A stretch of DNA of 64,000 nt, from positions 102,077 to 166,076 of the forward strand of contig JBCCGI010000008.1 of the NCBI GenBank assembly GCA_039029355.1. Direction: 5' to 3'. Under the pieces are notes generated by a model. The model saw only the letters and a list, made by a program, of their open reading frames with translations. It was not told the DNA's origin and made no database searches. The first letter of the stretch is position 1. The number at the start of each line of letters is the position of its first letter. The stretch is from JBCCGI01 sp039029355. GTDB lineage: Bacteria; Planctomycetota; UBA1135; GCA-002686595. Position numbers and translations under genes: made by a program. Shown here in pieces: positions 34,039 to 42,835 of this stretch.

Positions 34039-36033
34039 GTGGGGACGCTCGGGCTCATCCGCCTGGTGCTCGCGTGCGAGCTGCGCCGGCTGTTGCGCGA
34101 CGGGCGCGCGATCCTCTTCGCGGTCGTGCTCCCGGTCGTGGCGTTCCCGCTGCTGTTCCTGTCCACCGACGGGCTGGGCGAGATCGGGCGCGACGCGCTC
34201 GCCGCGCGCGACGTGCGGCTGGTACACGACCTCGCGGCGCTTCCTCCCGACGACGGCGCGGCGCTGCTCTCGGCGCTCGACGACCCCGAGCTCTTGATCG
34301 AGGCCGAGGCGCGCGCGTTCGACGCCGCGGACGAGGAGCTGCGCGAGCAGGCGCGGACGCTCTTCGCCGACGGCTTCCACGCGCTCCTCTTGGCGCGGCC
34401 CCCCACCAAGCCCGCGGGACCGGCGCGGCTGGAGGTCTACTTCGACGAGGCGAGCGAGACGTCCCGCGAGGCCGCGCGGCGGGTGCGTGGCGAGCTCCTG
34501 GAGCTGCTCTCCGCCGCCCGCGACGAGCGCCTGGTCGCGCTCGTCGGCGAGGACCCCGGCGCGCGCTTCGAGCCGCTGCCGGTCGACGTCGCGCGCCCCG
34601 AGGACACCGCCGGCCGCAGCCTGGGCGGCCTGCTCCCGCTGCTCGCGGTGCTGGTGCTGATCTCGGGCGGCTCGTTCGCCGCGCTCGACGCCTTCGCCGG
34701 CGAGCGCGAGGCGGGCACGCTCGAGACGCTGCTGGTGCAGCCCGCACCGGCGCTCGCGCTGGCCTGGGGCAAGTTCCTGGCCGTGGCGCTGACCGGCACG
34801 CTGGCCTTTGCGGGCAACGCGCTGTCGCTCTTTCTGTGCCTGGTGTTCGAGTTCGGGTCGCTCCCGGCGCTGCCCGAAGACGTCGCCTGGAGCGCGACCG
34901 CCGGGAGACTGCTCCTGGCGTGCGCGGTCTTCCTCCCCACCGCGGCGCTGGTGTCGGCGGTGCTGTCGCTGGTCGCGGCGCGCGCGCGCACCTTCCGGCA
35001 GGGGCAGCTGTTGACGATGCCGCTGTCGTTCGCCGCGCTCGCCCTGGCGGCGCCGTCGGTGCAGCCGACGACCGAGCTGGGCGTCGCGCTCGCGCTCGTG
35101 CCGATCACCGGCGGAGCGCTGGCGATGCGCGACGCGGCGGCCGGCGCGCCGGCGCTCCTGCCGCAGCTGATCTGCCTCTTGGCCTCGACCGGCTGGGCGG
35201 CCTTCGCGCTGTCGCGGCTCCGCCGCACGGTCGATGCCGAGCGCCTGCTCTCGACCTCGGACGTCTCCGACGAGGCCAACGCGCGCCGGGTCCACTCCTC
35301 GCGCGCGATCCGCTTCGGAGCGGTCTCCGCGCTGCTGGTCTACGTGGTCGGTGGGCGCATGCAGGCCGCCGCGCCGGTTGCGGGGTTGCTCGCGACGCTG
35401 TACGGGCTGGTGGTCTTCCTGGCGGTGCTGGCGGCGGCGCGCTCGGCGCGGCGGACGGGCGAGCCGCTGGGCACGGCGCTGGGCCTGGTGCGCGCGGCGC
35501 CCAGCCATCTCGTGGGGGCGGCGCTGCTCGCACCCGCGGCGGGGCAGCTCGTCCAGCGCGTCTTCGCCCTGCAGCAGCGGCTCCTGCCGATGCCCTCGAC
35601 CGTCGGGGCCGAGGCGCTGGTGTCGTTCACGGCCGAGCTCTCGCTTCCGCTGCTCGTGCTGCTGCTCGCGGTGTCGCCGGGCATCTGCGAGGAGCTCCTG
35701 TTCCGCGGGGCGCTGCTGCGTCCGATGCGGCGCGACCTCGCGCCGGCCGCGGTGGTGCTGTGGCAGGCGCTGCTGTTCGGCGCGGTGCACGCATCGATCT
35801 ACCGCTTCGTGCCCACCGCGCTGGTCGGCGCGCTGCTCGCGGTGGTGGCGCTGCGCGCGCGCAGCGTCTTCCCCGCCATCGTGCTGCACGTCGGCTACAA
35901 CGGCCTCTTGGTCACCGCGAGCCTCGGTGAGGTGGCCTGGCTCGGCAGCCCGTGGCTGGCGCTGCTGGCGCTGCCGGGGGCCTGGCTCCTGGCGCGCCCC
36001 TCAGCGGGCGACGCGCAGGCGGGCGGCGCGTAG
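34039..36033 (+). CDS. ABC-2 permease fused to CPBP (CAAX-like) intramembrane protease
   Basis: This encodes 664 residues in two modules. Residues 1-~400 repeat the NatB-type permease plan: an N-terminal helix, a large soluble loop, then the motif GEREAGTLETLLVQPAPA and further helices. Residues ~420-660 add about six helices with the CPBP glutamic protease motifs EELLFRG (motif 1), FGAVHASIYRF (motif 2) and HVGYNG (motif 3). The protease half may process or gate the exporter or its cargo. It starts with GTG 43 bp after the ATPase. Its 3' end overlaps the convergent BNR-protein gene by 33 bp. Confidence 0.87.
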   Translation: MGTLGLIRLVLACELRRLLRDGRAILFAVVLPVVAFPLLFLSTDGLGEIGRDALAARDVRLVHDLAALPPDDGAALLSALDDPELLIEAEARAFDAADEELREQARTLFADGFHALLLARPPTKPAGPARLEVYFDEASETSREAARRVRGELLELLSAARDERLVALVGEDPGARFEPLPVDVARPEDTAGRSLGGLLPLLAVLVLISGGSFAALDAFAGEREAGTLETLLVQPAPALALAWGKFLAVALTGTLAFAGNALSLFLCLVFEFGSLPALPEDVAWSATAGRLLLACAVFLPTAALVSAVLSLVAARARTFRQGQLLTMPLSFAALALAAPSVQPTTELGVALALVPITGGALAMRDAAAGAPALLPQLICLLASTGWAAFALSRLRRTVDAERLLSTSDVSDEANARRVHSSRAIRFGAVSALLVYVVGGRMQAAAPVAGLLATLYGLVVFLAVLAAARSARRTGEPLGTALGLVRAAPSHLVGAALLAPAAGQLVQRVFALQQRLLPMPSTVGAEALVSFTAELSLPLLVLLLAVSPGICEELLFRGALLRPMRRDLAPAAVVLWQALLFGAVHASIYRFVPTALVGALLAVVALRARSVFPAIVLHVGYNGLLVTASLGEVAWLGSPWLALLALPGAWLLARPSAGDAQAGGA

Positions 36034-37248
36034 CTCGAAGTCGCCGTCGCGGACGGTCCAGGCGGCGAGGGCGCCGTCGCCCTCGGACACCAGGCGCAGG
36101 AAGCCGGACGAGCGCGCGGTCTCGGTCGCGGCCACCGTCACGGCGGAGCCGGCCGGCTCGCCGGTGGCCGTATAGCGCTGCGCGCGCCAGGCGCCGCGCC
36201 CCTCCGCAGCGTCGAGCTCCTCCAGCCAGGTCACCAGGAGCGACCCGTCCGCCAGCCACGCCGTCGAGACACGCCCCGCGGCGCCGCCCTCGTCCACGCG
36301 CACCGGCGCGCCGAAGCTGCGCCCGCCGTCGGCGGAGAGCGCGAGGAGCACCCGCGCGCCCGGCGCCTCGGTGTACCACGCGCAGGCGACCCGCTCGCCG
36401 GCCGCGGCCAGGCTGGGACCGTTGACCGGACAGCCGGCGACGCGCCAGCCGTCTTGGTGCACGGCGCGCGGCTCGCTCGCGCGCCCATCGACGACACGGA
36501 CGATCGACACGTCGCGCGTCTCATCGTCGCCGCGGTCGCGGTAGGCGCAGACCAGGGCGCCGTCCGCGGTCCGTGCCAGCGCGGTCTGGCAGCAGTCGCA
36601 CACGCGGCCGTCGAGCAGCAGCTCGGGGCCGAGCTCGCCGCCGGCGGACACGGTGCGCAGGTACAGCGACATCTCGGCGCCCGCATGCTCGTTGTGGCCG
36701 CCGTGGCCGCCCTCCTGGGCAGCCTCCGCGCCCTTGCGCCCATCGAGCCACACCGCGGCCCAGCCGTCGTCCAGCGCGACCGTGGCGACGAAGCCGTGCT
36801 CGACCGGCCCCTGGTCGTCGTGCAGCCAGCGCGGCTCGCCCCACGCGGCGTCGCTGCGCAGGCGGAAGCGCACGCCGTAGGCGTAGGTGCCGGCGCCGTT
36901 CTTCTCGAGCCAGAGCCCGAGCGCGCGGTCGCCTGGCCCCGGAGCCACGACCGGGCAATCGGCCCAGTTCACGAACCAGCCCTCGCCGTGCGCGACCTCG
37001 CCCGCGGCGCCAAAGGCCGGTGCGCCGGGCGCGAGCGCCGCGCAGCGCAGTGCGGCGTCGGCGGAGCCGCGCTCGGTCCAGGCGAGCACGATCGTCCCAG
37101 AGGAATCACGCTCGAGGCGCGGATAGCGCGCCGATACGCCCGACGGGACCGCGAGTGCGGTCACCTCGAGCTCGGAGGCGGGAGCGACAGGGAGCGGCGC
37201 CGGGGCGCTGAGCCCCGCCAGCCCCGCGAAGAGGGCCGCGCCGAGCAC
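36001..37248 (-). CDS. exported BNR/sialidase-like beta-propeller protein
   Basis: This encodes 415 residues: a short signal peptide (LGAALFAGLAGLSAPAP), then repeats resembling BNR/Asp-box blades (for example ALSADGGRSFGAPV). It contains a His-rich loop near residue 170-180 (GGHGGHNEHAG) and a striking Cys motif VCDCCQTAL. Catalytic residues of true sialidases are not evident, so an enzymatic role is not claimed. GTG 37248, 4 bp after the stop of the small basic protein gene, is the best start because upstream codons overlap that gene. The stop lies inside the convergent permease/CPBP gene (33-bp overlap). Confidence 0.75.
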   Translation of the reverse strand: MLGAALFAGLAGLSAPAPLPVAPASELEVTALAVPSGVSARYPRLERDSSGTIVLAWTERGSADAALRCAALAPGAPAFGAAGEVAHGEGWFVNWADCPVVAPGPGDRALGLWLEKNGAGTYAYGVRFRLRSDAAWGEPRWLHDDQGPVEHGFVATVALDDGWAAVWLDGRKGAEAAQEGGHGGHNEHAGAEMSLYLRTVSAGGELGPELLLDGRVCDCCQTALARTADGALVCAYRDRGDDETRDVSIVRVVDGRASEPRAVHQDGWRVAGCPVNGPSLAAAGERVACAWYTEAPGARVLLALSADGGRSFGAPVRVDEGGAAGRVSTAWLADGSLLVTWLEELDAAEGRGAWRAQRYTATGEPAGSAVTVAATETARSSGFLRLVSEGDGALAAWTVRDGDFELRAARLRVAR

Positions 37249-37252
37249 GGCT

Positions 37253-37378
37253 CTAGCCGCGCTTGCCCTTGGTGCTCGCCCTGCGCTTGGCGCGGGACTT
37301 GCCCGAGCCCATGCCCATCTTCTTGACGCGGCGGCGGCCGCGGGTCGGCCCGCCGGCTTTGATCTGGGATTTGGCCAT
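37253..37378 (-). CDS. 41-aa highly basic protein
   Basis: This encodes 41 residues with 15 or more Arg/Lys, no acidic residues and no hydrophobic core (MAKSQIKAGGPTRGRRRVKK, then a Gly/Ser/Lys/Arg tail). It could bind RNA or DNA or be a small ribosome-associated protein; I do not recognise a named family. The start is well supported: GAGGAAGGA lies 10 nt upstream (37389-37397), one of the clearest Shine-Dalgarno sequences in the window. It is followed 4 bp later by the BNR-protein start, so the pair is translationally linked. Confidence 0.68.
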   Translation of the reverse strand: MAKSQIKAGGPTRGRRRVKKMGMGSGKSRAKRRASTKGKRG

Positions 37379-37388
37379 CGGATTCTGG

Positions 37389-37397
37389 TCCTTCCTC
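37389..37397 (-). promoter_or_regulatory. strong ribosome binding site of the 41-aa protein gene
   Basis: On the minus strand GAGGAAGGA sits 10 nt before the ATG at 37378. Most genes here lack a recognisable Shine-Dalgarno, so this supports a real, well-translated small gene. Confidence 0.6.
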
Positions 37398-37496
37398 GGG
37401 AAAGCGAGCGGGGAGTTGTATCCGCGCCGACCCTCCCTGGCAAGCGGCAAGGCCGGCAAGGATGCGCGAGGGGTCCCGCGGGGCGCCCTCCCGGGC

Positions 37497-39395
37497 TCAG
37501 TCGCCGAGGTAGCCCAGCGCCTCCAGGGCATCGGCCTGGCCGCCGAATTCGACCGCCGCGGCCGCCTCGACCTCGTCCAGGTCACCCCGCAGCTCCTCCA
37601 GCAGCGCCCGCAGCTCGGCGTAGCGGTCGGGGTGCTCCGCGGCCAGGTTGACCTCCCCCACCGGGTCGGTACGGAGGTCGTGCAGGTAGAAGCTGGCCTC
37701 CTCGCCCAGCCCCCGCCGCACCAGCTTCCAGGGCCCCTGGTAGAGCGCCAGGCGGACGTCGGTGGGCTCCAGGTGGTCGCGGTCCTCGACCTGGACGAGG
37801 CGCGCGGGGTCGATCTCGCCCGAGCTGACGTCGAGGCCCTCGGTGCCCTCGGGCGGCGTGACGCCGGCCAGGCCGTAGAGGGTCGGCGCCACGTCGATGC
37901 CGGACACCGGGCCCGTCACGCGGCCGCTGCGCTCCGCGCCTGGGAGCCGCAGCAGCCACGGGATGCGGAGCTGCGGCTCGAAGATGTGCTCGTGCTTCCA
38001 GGTCCCCGCCTCGCCGAAGGCCTCGCCGTGGTCCGAGGTGACCAGCACGGCCGTGCGGTCGAGCGGCAGGCTCTGCAGGAAGTCGTGGACGCGCTGGTCG
38101 AGCTCCAGCAGCTCGGCGTCGTAGAGGTCGGCGATGTGGCGCTTGTCGTCGTCGTTGGGCCGGTAGCTCTTGTCGTAGCCGTTGGCGCGGAACAGGAAGC
38201 CGTCCAGCGCGCCGTTGTACTCGCGCACCAGCTTGTCGCGCGCGTCGTCCCCCGGCAGGTAGGGCCAGTGGATGTCGTACAGGTTGATCATGCAAAACCA
38301 CGGGCGCGGGTCGTCCTGCTCGATCCAGTCCTGGGCCTCGGCCAACACGCCGGGGGCGGGCCGCTGGAAGTCCTGGAACCAGTGCGGGCGCCCGTTGCCA
38401 CCCAGGGCCGGCACGGCCAGAGCCACCACCGACTGGATGTCGTGCAGGAGCTTCCAGGCGCTGGTGTCGCACACGTGCGGGTCGACGCGGTCGCCGTAGG
38501 CCTCGAAGCCGTGCCGGATCCCGGTCCGGCCGGCGAGGACGTCGGTGCCGACGAAGGCGCCGGTGCGGTAGCCCTCCTGGCCCAGCCGCTCGGCGATCAT
38601 CGTGGCCTTGCGCGGGTCGTAGCGGGTGCGCAGGAGCCGCGCCCCGTGGGTCGAGGGCAGCACCCCGGTGAGCATCGAGAGGTGCGAGGTGAACGTGAAC
38701 ACCGAGACCGAGCGCGCCTCCTCGAAGACCAGCGACTCCTCGGCGAAGCGCCTCAGGTGCGGCGTGGTCTCGCGGCCGTAGCCGTAGGGCGCGGTGTGGT
38801 CGGCGCGGCAGGTATCCCAGACCAAGAGCAGCAGGTTGGGGCGCCCCTCGGCGTCCGAGCGCGTACCGGCGGCCGACGGGCCGTCGGACAGCGGCAACAG
38901 CAGGCCGGCCGGGAGCGCGACCACCAGCGCCAGGGCCGCGAAGGCGCCGCCCCCCACGCGCGCCAGCGCGAAGCGCAGCACCCAAAGGCCCGCCAGGAGC
39001 GCGACCGCCGTCCCGCCCAGCGCCAGCCAGGGCGCGGGGCTCTTGAGCGCGGACACGTTCTGCCCGGTCGAGGTGAACGCATCGAGGGCCGCGTGGCCCA
39101 GGACCGGGAAGAGCGTCCAGAAGGCGAGCACGAGCGCCGGCATCGCGCCGGACCGCGGCCGGCCCTCGACGGCCCCCTCCCCGGGCCCCAGCCGGCGCAG
39201 GAGCGCCACGGTGAGGGCCGTGGGCACCAGGGCCAGGAGCGCGTAGATGCCCCAGAGCAGCGCCGCCTCGAAAAAGAGGCGCGCCTCCACCGGGCGGTGG
39301 GGAAGCGCCCGGCGCACGAGCACGCTGTCGACCGCCGCGAAGACCGCGGCGAGGACCGGCAGGACGGAGAGAGCGGACCGCATGGCTCGGATCAT
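37497..39395 (-). CDS. membrane sulfatase/alkaline-phosphatase-superfamily protein
   Basis: This encodes 632 residues. About five hydrophobic helices (residues ~1-165) lead to a sulfatase-fold domain beginning LLLLVWDTCRADHTAPYGYGRETTP. The site that holds Cys/Ser-formylglycine in true sulfatases reads SVFTFTSHLSMLTG, so there is no CxPxR. A Thr or Ser nucleophile, as in phosphoglycerol or phosphoethanolamine transferases, is more likely. Metal ligands are seen in VTSDHGEAFGE and KHEHIF. The membrane-plus-sulfatase layout suits an envelope lipid or polymer modification enzyme. ATG 39395 is chosen because the frame upstream lacks features. Confidence 0.85.
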   Translation of the reverse strand: MIRAMRSALSVLPVLAAVFAAVDSVLVRRALPHRPVEARLFFEAALLWGIYALLALVPTALTVALLRRLGPGEGAVEGRPRSGAMPALVLAFWTLFPVLGHAALDAFTSTGQNVSALKSPAPWLALGGTAVALLAGLWVLRFALARVGGGAFAALALVVALPAGLLLPLSDGPSAAGTRSDAEGRPNLLLLVWDTCRADHTAPYGYGRETTPHLRRFAEESLVFEEARSVSVFTFTSHLSMLTGVLPSTHGARLLRTRYDPRKATMIAERLGQEGYRTGAFVGTDVLAGRTGIRHGFEAYGDRVDPHVCDTSAWKLLHDIQSVVALAVPALGGNGRPHWFQDFQRPAPGVLAEAQDWIEQDDPRPWFCMINLYDIHWPYLPGDDARDKLVREYNGALDGFLFRANGYDKSYRPNDDDKRHIADLYDAELLELDQRVHDFLQSLPLDRTAVLVTSDHGEAFGEAGTWKHEHIFEPQLRIPWLLRLPGAERSGRVTGPVSGIDVAPTLYGLAGVTPPEGTEGLDVSSGEIDPARLVQVEDRDHLEPTDVRLALYQGPWKLVRRGLGEEASFYLHDLRTDPVGEVNLAAEHPDRYAELRALLEELRGDLDEVEAAAAVEFGGQADALEALGYLGD

Positions 39396-39751
39396 CGGTT
39401 GTCCGGCGCCTCGACCCAAGCCCGGACCGAGCACCTGAAGAAGCCGACGGGTCCCGGCCCCGCGCCCGAGACGGTGGGCGCACGCCACGACGGCGCCCCG
39501 CAGGGCGGGGCCGAGCCCGGCCGGAGTGCGGCGGCGGGTGGCTCGAGCGCGCTCCACCGGACCCCGCGGGAGGGGTCGCTCGCGCTCGTTTGGGCCGGCC
39601 AAGGGCGTCCCGTGAAGAACAGATCAAGGAATCCAGAAGTTCACATGGAGCCACCAAAGAGGGACCTCTCGGCGCCTTGGGGGCCCTCGACCGCTCCCTG
39701 TCCCCCGCGCGTTCTTCCCCCCTCCAGGCGCTCACCGAGGACCCTTCAGGA
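39396..39751. other. 356-bp divergent intergenic region, no gene seen
   Basis: The region lies between the sulfatase-family gene start and the broken porin. Open frames here lack plausible starts or motifs. A short AT-richer patch near 39615-39655 could hold a promoter for the porin remnant, but I cannot place -35/-10 boxes with confidence. Confidence 0.5.
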
Positions 39752-40340
39752 ATGCTGCAAGAGACCGCAAAGACGACCGCGAGCCTGGCCTCGGCGCCGC
39801 GCCCGCTCCTCGCCCTATCCTCCTCGATCGGTCGCGGCCTGGCGGGCTTCTCGATCGCCGGGGCGGCCCTTCTGGCGACCGGCTGCCGCGCCGCTGAGCC
39901 CAAGGCCGGGCGTCATCACCGACGTCGACTCGGTCACGCTGCTCGGCGCCGAGGCGGCCCTCGTGCTCGGCCCGGCCACGCTCAGCGGGGAGTACAACCA
40001 AGCGTCCGTCGACCGCAGCGGCGGCGACGCGGACTTCGAGAGCTGGCACGTACAGGCCGCCTACACCCTGACCGGCGAGTCGGTCGCGAAGGCGTATCGC
40101 GTCGACGCCGGCGGCCCGATCGAGCTCGCGGCGCGCCTGGCGAAGCTCGACGTCCAAGACGGTCCGATCGCCGGCGGCGAGGAAGACGCCGCCAGCCTGG
40201 CGTTGAACTGGTACGCCAACCCGAACCTGCGCCTCATGCTCAACTGGACGCACGTGCTGGACACGAGCGGCGGTTCGGCCACGACCGCGGCTGCCGATGG
40301 GTTGAACTTCTACACCTTCCGCGCGCAGTTCACGTTCTGA
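39752..40340 (+). pseudogene. remnant of a phosphate-selective-type porin (OprP/OprO-like)
   Basis: In one frame, ATG 39752 starts an N-terminal hydrophobic signal-like segment (FSIAGAALLATGC) that loses sense after about 50 codons near 39905. In another frame, 39909-40340 encodes about 143 residues typical of the C-terminal beta-strands of Gram-negative phosphate-selective porins: TLLGAEAALVLGP, SGEYNQASV, ALNWYANPNLRLMLNWTHVLD, and a final FYTFRAQFTF ending in Phe. A full porin of this class has about 400-500 residues, so an internal deletion with a frameshift has removed roughly half. The C-terminal part has no good start of its own. Confidence 0.72.
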
Positions 40341-40420
40341 CCGGCCTGGTCCTCGGCCCGGAGGTCCGCCTGCGGTCGGCGCTGCCGACGTCGAGCGAGC
40401 CTCCGGCCTGGCGGGCGGGG

Positions 40421-41047
40421 TCAGCCGCCGATGCGGAACGTCTCCGAGCGCCCGGCGATACGCGCCGTCAGCGACGCGGTTTCGATGTCGCCCTTGAGGG
40501 CCTTCGCCAGATCCTTGAGGAACCAGTCGACGAGGTCCTCGAGCCGCGCGACCGGGTCGGGCACCTCGGTACCGCTCGCGTAGCGCGGCACATGGCGCGC
40601 GTTGTCGCCCTGCAGCTCGGCGCGTCCCAGGAGGGTCGGCGCCGGGAGCGACAGCACCGCCGCCATGCCCTCGCGCTGCACCAGGTCGCGCGGCAGGTCG
40701 GAGACGTCGATGCCGTAGACCTCCGGCGGGCCGTCGCCGTCCGGCGTGACCGCGTGCGTCACCAGCCAGGGCTGGTCCTCGGAGATGCGCGCCACCACCG
40801 ACAGCCGGTGGTGCACCTGGGCGGCGCCGAAGAGGATCCAGTGGTCGAGCCGCCCCTCCTCGGTCGTCGGCGCGGCGTCGAGCTCCCTTTGGATCTGGGC
40901 CCGCACGCGCGGCTCCTTGTAGCTGTAGTAGAGGGCCCCGATCCCGAAGCCCGAGGCGACCAGGAGGCCCATGACGGCGACGCCGTTGACCCGGAGGAAG
41001 CCGGCGCGCCGCGAGCGCCACGAGGGAGTTCGACGGGGAGATCGCAT
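40421..41047 (-). CDS. membrane-anchored protein of unknown function
   Basis: This encodes 208 residues. A basic N-terminus is followed by one transmembrane segment (VNGVAVMGLLVASGFGIGALYY, residues ~20-41), then a soluble domain with no motif I recognise. The start could be ATG 41047 or GTG 41053. It lies 9 bp after the stop of the polytopic membrane protein gene, so both are probably one transcription unit. Confidence 0.72.
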   Translation of the reverse strand: MRSPRRTPSWRSRRAGFLRVNGVAVMGLLVASGFGIGALYYSYKEPRVRAQIQRELDAAPTTEEGRLDHWILFGAAQVHHRLSVVARISEDQPWLVTHAVTPDGDGPPEVYGIDVSDLPRDLVQREGMAAVLSLPAPTLLGRAELQGDNARHVPRYASGTEVPDPVARLEDLVDWFLKDLAKALKGDIETASLTARIAGRSETFRIGG

Positions 41048-41056
41048 CCCCACATG

Positions 41057-42694
41057 CTATCCCACGACGGCGTAGAGGCGCACTTCCCCGCGCTCGAACA
41101 CCAGCTCTAGCTGCGCCAGGGCGCCGAAGTCCACTTCGAGGCGGCCGAGGCGTGGCGAGACCAGCACGTGCGTCACGCCGGCGGGGGCCAGCTCGGCCGC
41201 CCCCACGCCATAGCGGAAGAAGGCCCGCGCGCGCCGCTCCTTCTCGCCGAAGGCCACCGTGTGGTCGGCGTGGCCGGCGTACACGCGGACCCCGGCGAGC
41301 CACGGGACGAGCCGCCCGAAGGTCGGCTCGGTCAAGAGCACCACCGGCGGCGCGTCGGCCGTCAGCGCATCGGTCGGGCGCGCGGCGGCGAGCCAGTCGA
41401 GCGCGGCTCGCTCGCCGTCCAGGATCCAGTAGGAGCTGCGCGGCGAGGCGAGCTTGCGGCGCACCTCGGCGCCGTAGAAGCCCGCCGGCACCAGGTGCAC
41501 CGCCAGGAGCAACGCGCCCACCCAACGGGCCCGTGGCCCGAGCCCCTCGAAGGCGAGGGCGCCCGCGAGCGCGGCGAAGAGCGGCAGCGGCAGCATCGCC
41601 TCGACCTGCCACGCGACGAGCGGGCTCTCGACGACGACGAGCACCGCCGCCAACGCCGCGAGCAGCCCCGCCGCCGCCGGCCCCGGAAGCCCGCCGTTCG
41701 CGCGTAACCGCGCGCGCACCGCCGGAAGCAGCAGCGCCGCCGCGAGCAGCAGCGGCACGCCGAAGAAGAGCGCCTGCTCGATCAGCGGCGGCGCCGGGTG
41801 GACCACGTCGAGCGCCGCGAAGATCGTGTCGCCGCGCAGCACCCAGGCGTAGTGCGCCAGGAGCGGCACCGCCGGCCCGACCGCCACGAGCGCCGGCAGG
41901 AGCCGCTCCCGCACCGGGCGTCCGCGCCCGAAGAGGAGCGCGACCGCCGCGCCGAGCAGCGCCGCCGGCGCCGTGTAGGGACGCACGCTCGCCAGCGCGA
42001 GGAGCAGCGCTCCGGCCGCAACCGCCCAGCTCATGCGCCCGGTCCGCCGCGCCCGCAGCGCCGCGCCGAGACCGCCGGCGAAGGTCGCGACCTCGAGCGC
42101 CAGATGCGGCACGCCCAGCAGCAGCGCCGGCATCGCGAAGCCCAGCCCCGAGAGCCCGCCGTGCGCGCGCAGCCAGGTGGCCAGGTGGGCGTCGAACCAG
42201 CTCCCGGGCCCGGCCAGGATGCCGATCCAGTAGAGGCTCCCGCCGAAGAGCAGCGACACCAGCGCGCCCCACCGCGCCGCACGCGAGCGCAGTAGCTCGC
42301 CGGCGAGCAGCACGCAGCCGAGCGGGACGAGCACCAGCGCGAACGCGCGCTCGGTGCGGAAGAAGCCGCGCGGGCCGTCGTCCGGCGCCAGCCGGCCCAC
42401 CAGCCAGTCCCAGGGCCGCGCCATCGTCGGCGGGTGCGGCTCGGCGGTCTGGTGGTTGTGCATCCGCAGGCCCCCGCCCTCGGCCGCCTCGCGCGCGAAG
42501 CTGCCGTAGATCGCGCCGATGTGCGCGTGGTGCGGGTCGGCCGCGATGCCGACGGGCTCGAGGCCGGGCTCGGGCGGTCGCTCCAGCGCCCCGTCGACCA
42601 GCAGCGTCAGGGCCCAGAAGACGGCCCCCAGGAGCGCGGCGAGAAGCACGTCCCGCCCGTCCGCGCCGAGGCGGCGATCGCGGCTGGGCGTCAT
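41057..42694 (-). CDS. polytopic membrane protein, glycosyltransferase-like topology
   Basis: This encodes 545 residues with about ten to twelve hydrophobic helices and a soluble C-terminal ~110 residues. Helix arrangement, a luminal loop rich in His and Pro after the first helix (DPHHAHIGAIYG, HNHQTAEPHPPT), and the C-terminal domain resemble GT-C-type or PMT-like integral membrane glycosyltransferases. I do not see a decisive catalytic motif, so the assignment is only structural. ATG 42694 is chosen over an upstream frame to 42769. It is divergent from the ApaH-like gene (141 bp between starts). Confidence 0.74.
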   Translation of the reverse strand: MTPSRDRRLGADGRDVLLAALLGAVFWALTLLVDGALERPPEPGLEPVGIAADPHHAHIGAIYGSFAREAAEGGGLRMHNHQTAEPHPPTMARPWDWLVGRLAPDDGPRGFFRTERAFALVLVPLGCVLLAGELLRSRAARWGALVSLLFGGSLYWIGILAGPGSWFDAHLATWLRAHGGLSGLGFAMPALLLGVPHLALEVATFAGGLGAALRARRTGRMSWAVAAGALLLALASVRPYTAPAALLGAAVALLFGRGRPVRERLLPALVAVGPAVPLLAHYAWVLRGDTIFAALDVVHPAPPLIEQALFFGVPLLLAAALLLPAVRARLRANGGLPGPAAAGLLAALAAVLVVVESPLVAWQVEAMLPLPLFAALAGALAFEGLGPRARWVGALLLAVHLVPAGFYGAEVRRKLASPRSSYWILDGERAALDWLAAARPTDALTADAPPVVLLTEPTFGRLVPWLAGVRVYAGHADHTVAFGEKERRARAFFRYGVGAAELAPAGVTHVLVSPRLGRLEVDFGALAQLELVFERGEVRLYAVVG

Positions 42695-42835
42695 GGACAA
42701 GCAGCCTAAGCCCCGCGCCGCCCATCCCCTCCGGACCGACCGGGTTTGGTGTGGCGCCTCCGTCGGCACGCGCGCCTAAGGGGCTTCGGAGCAAGGGCTT
42801 GTGGCCAGCGGCTGCGGGCGTAGGCTCGTCCCTCC

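Noticed and set aside
37263..39500. Plus-strand open frame reaching to 40340
   Set aside because: Only its last ~143 codons (from 39909) look like protein. The rest is antisense to the sulfatase-family gene.
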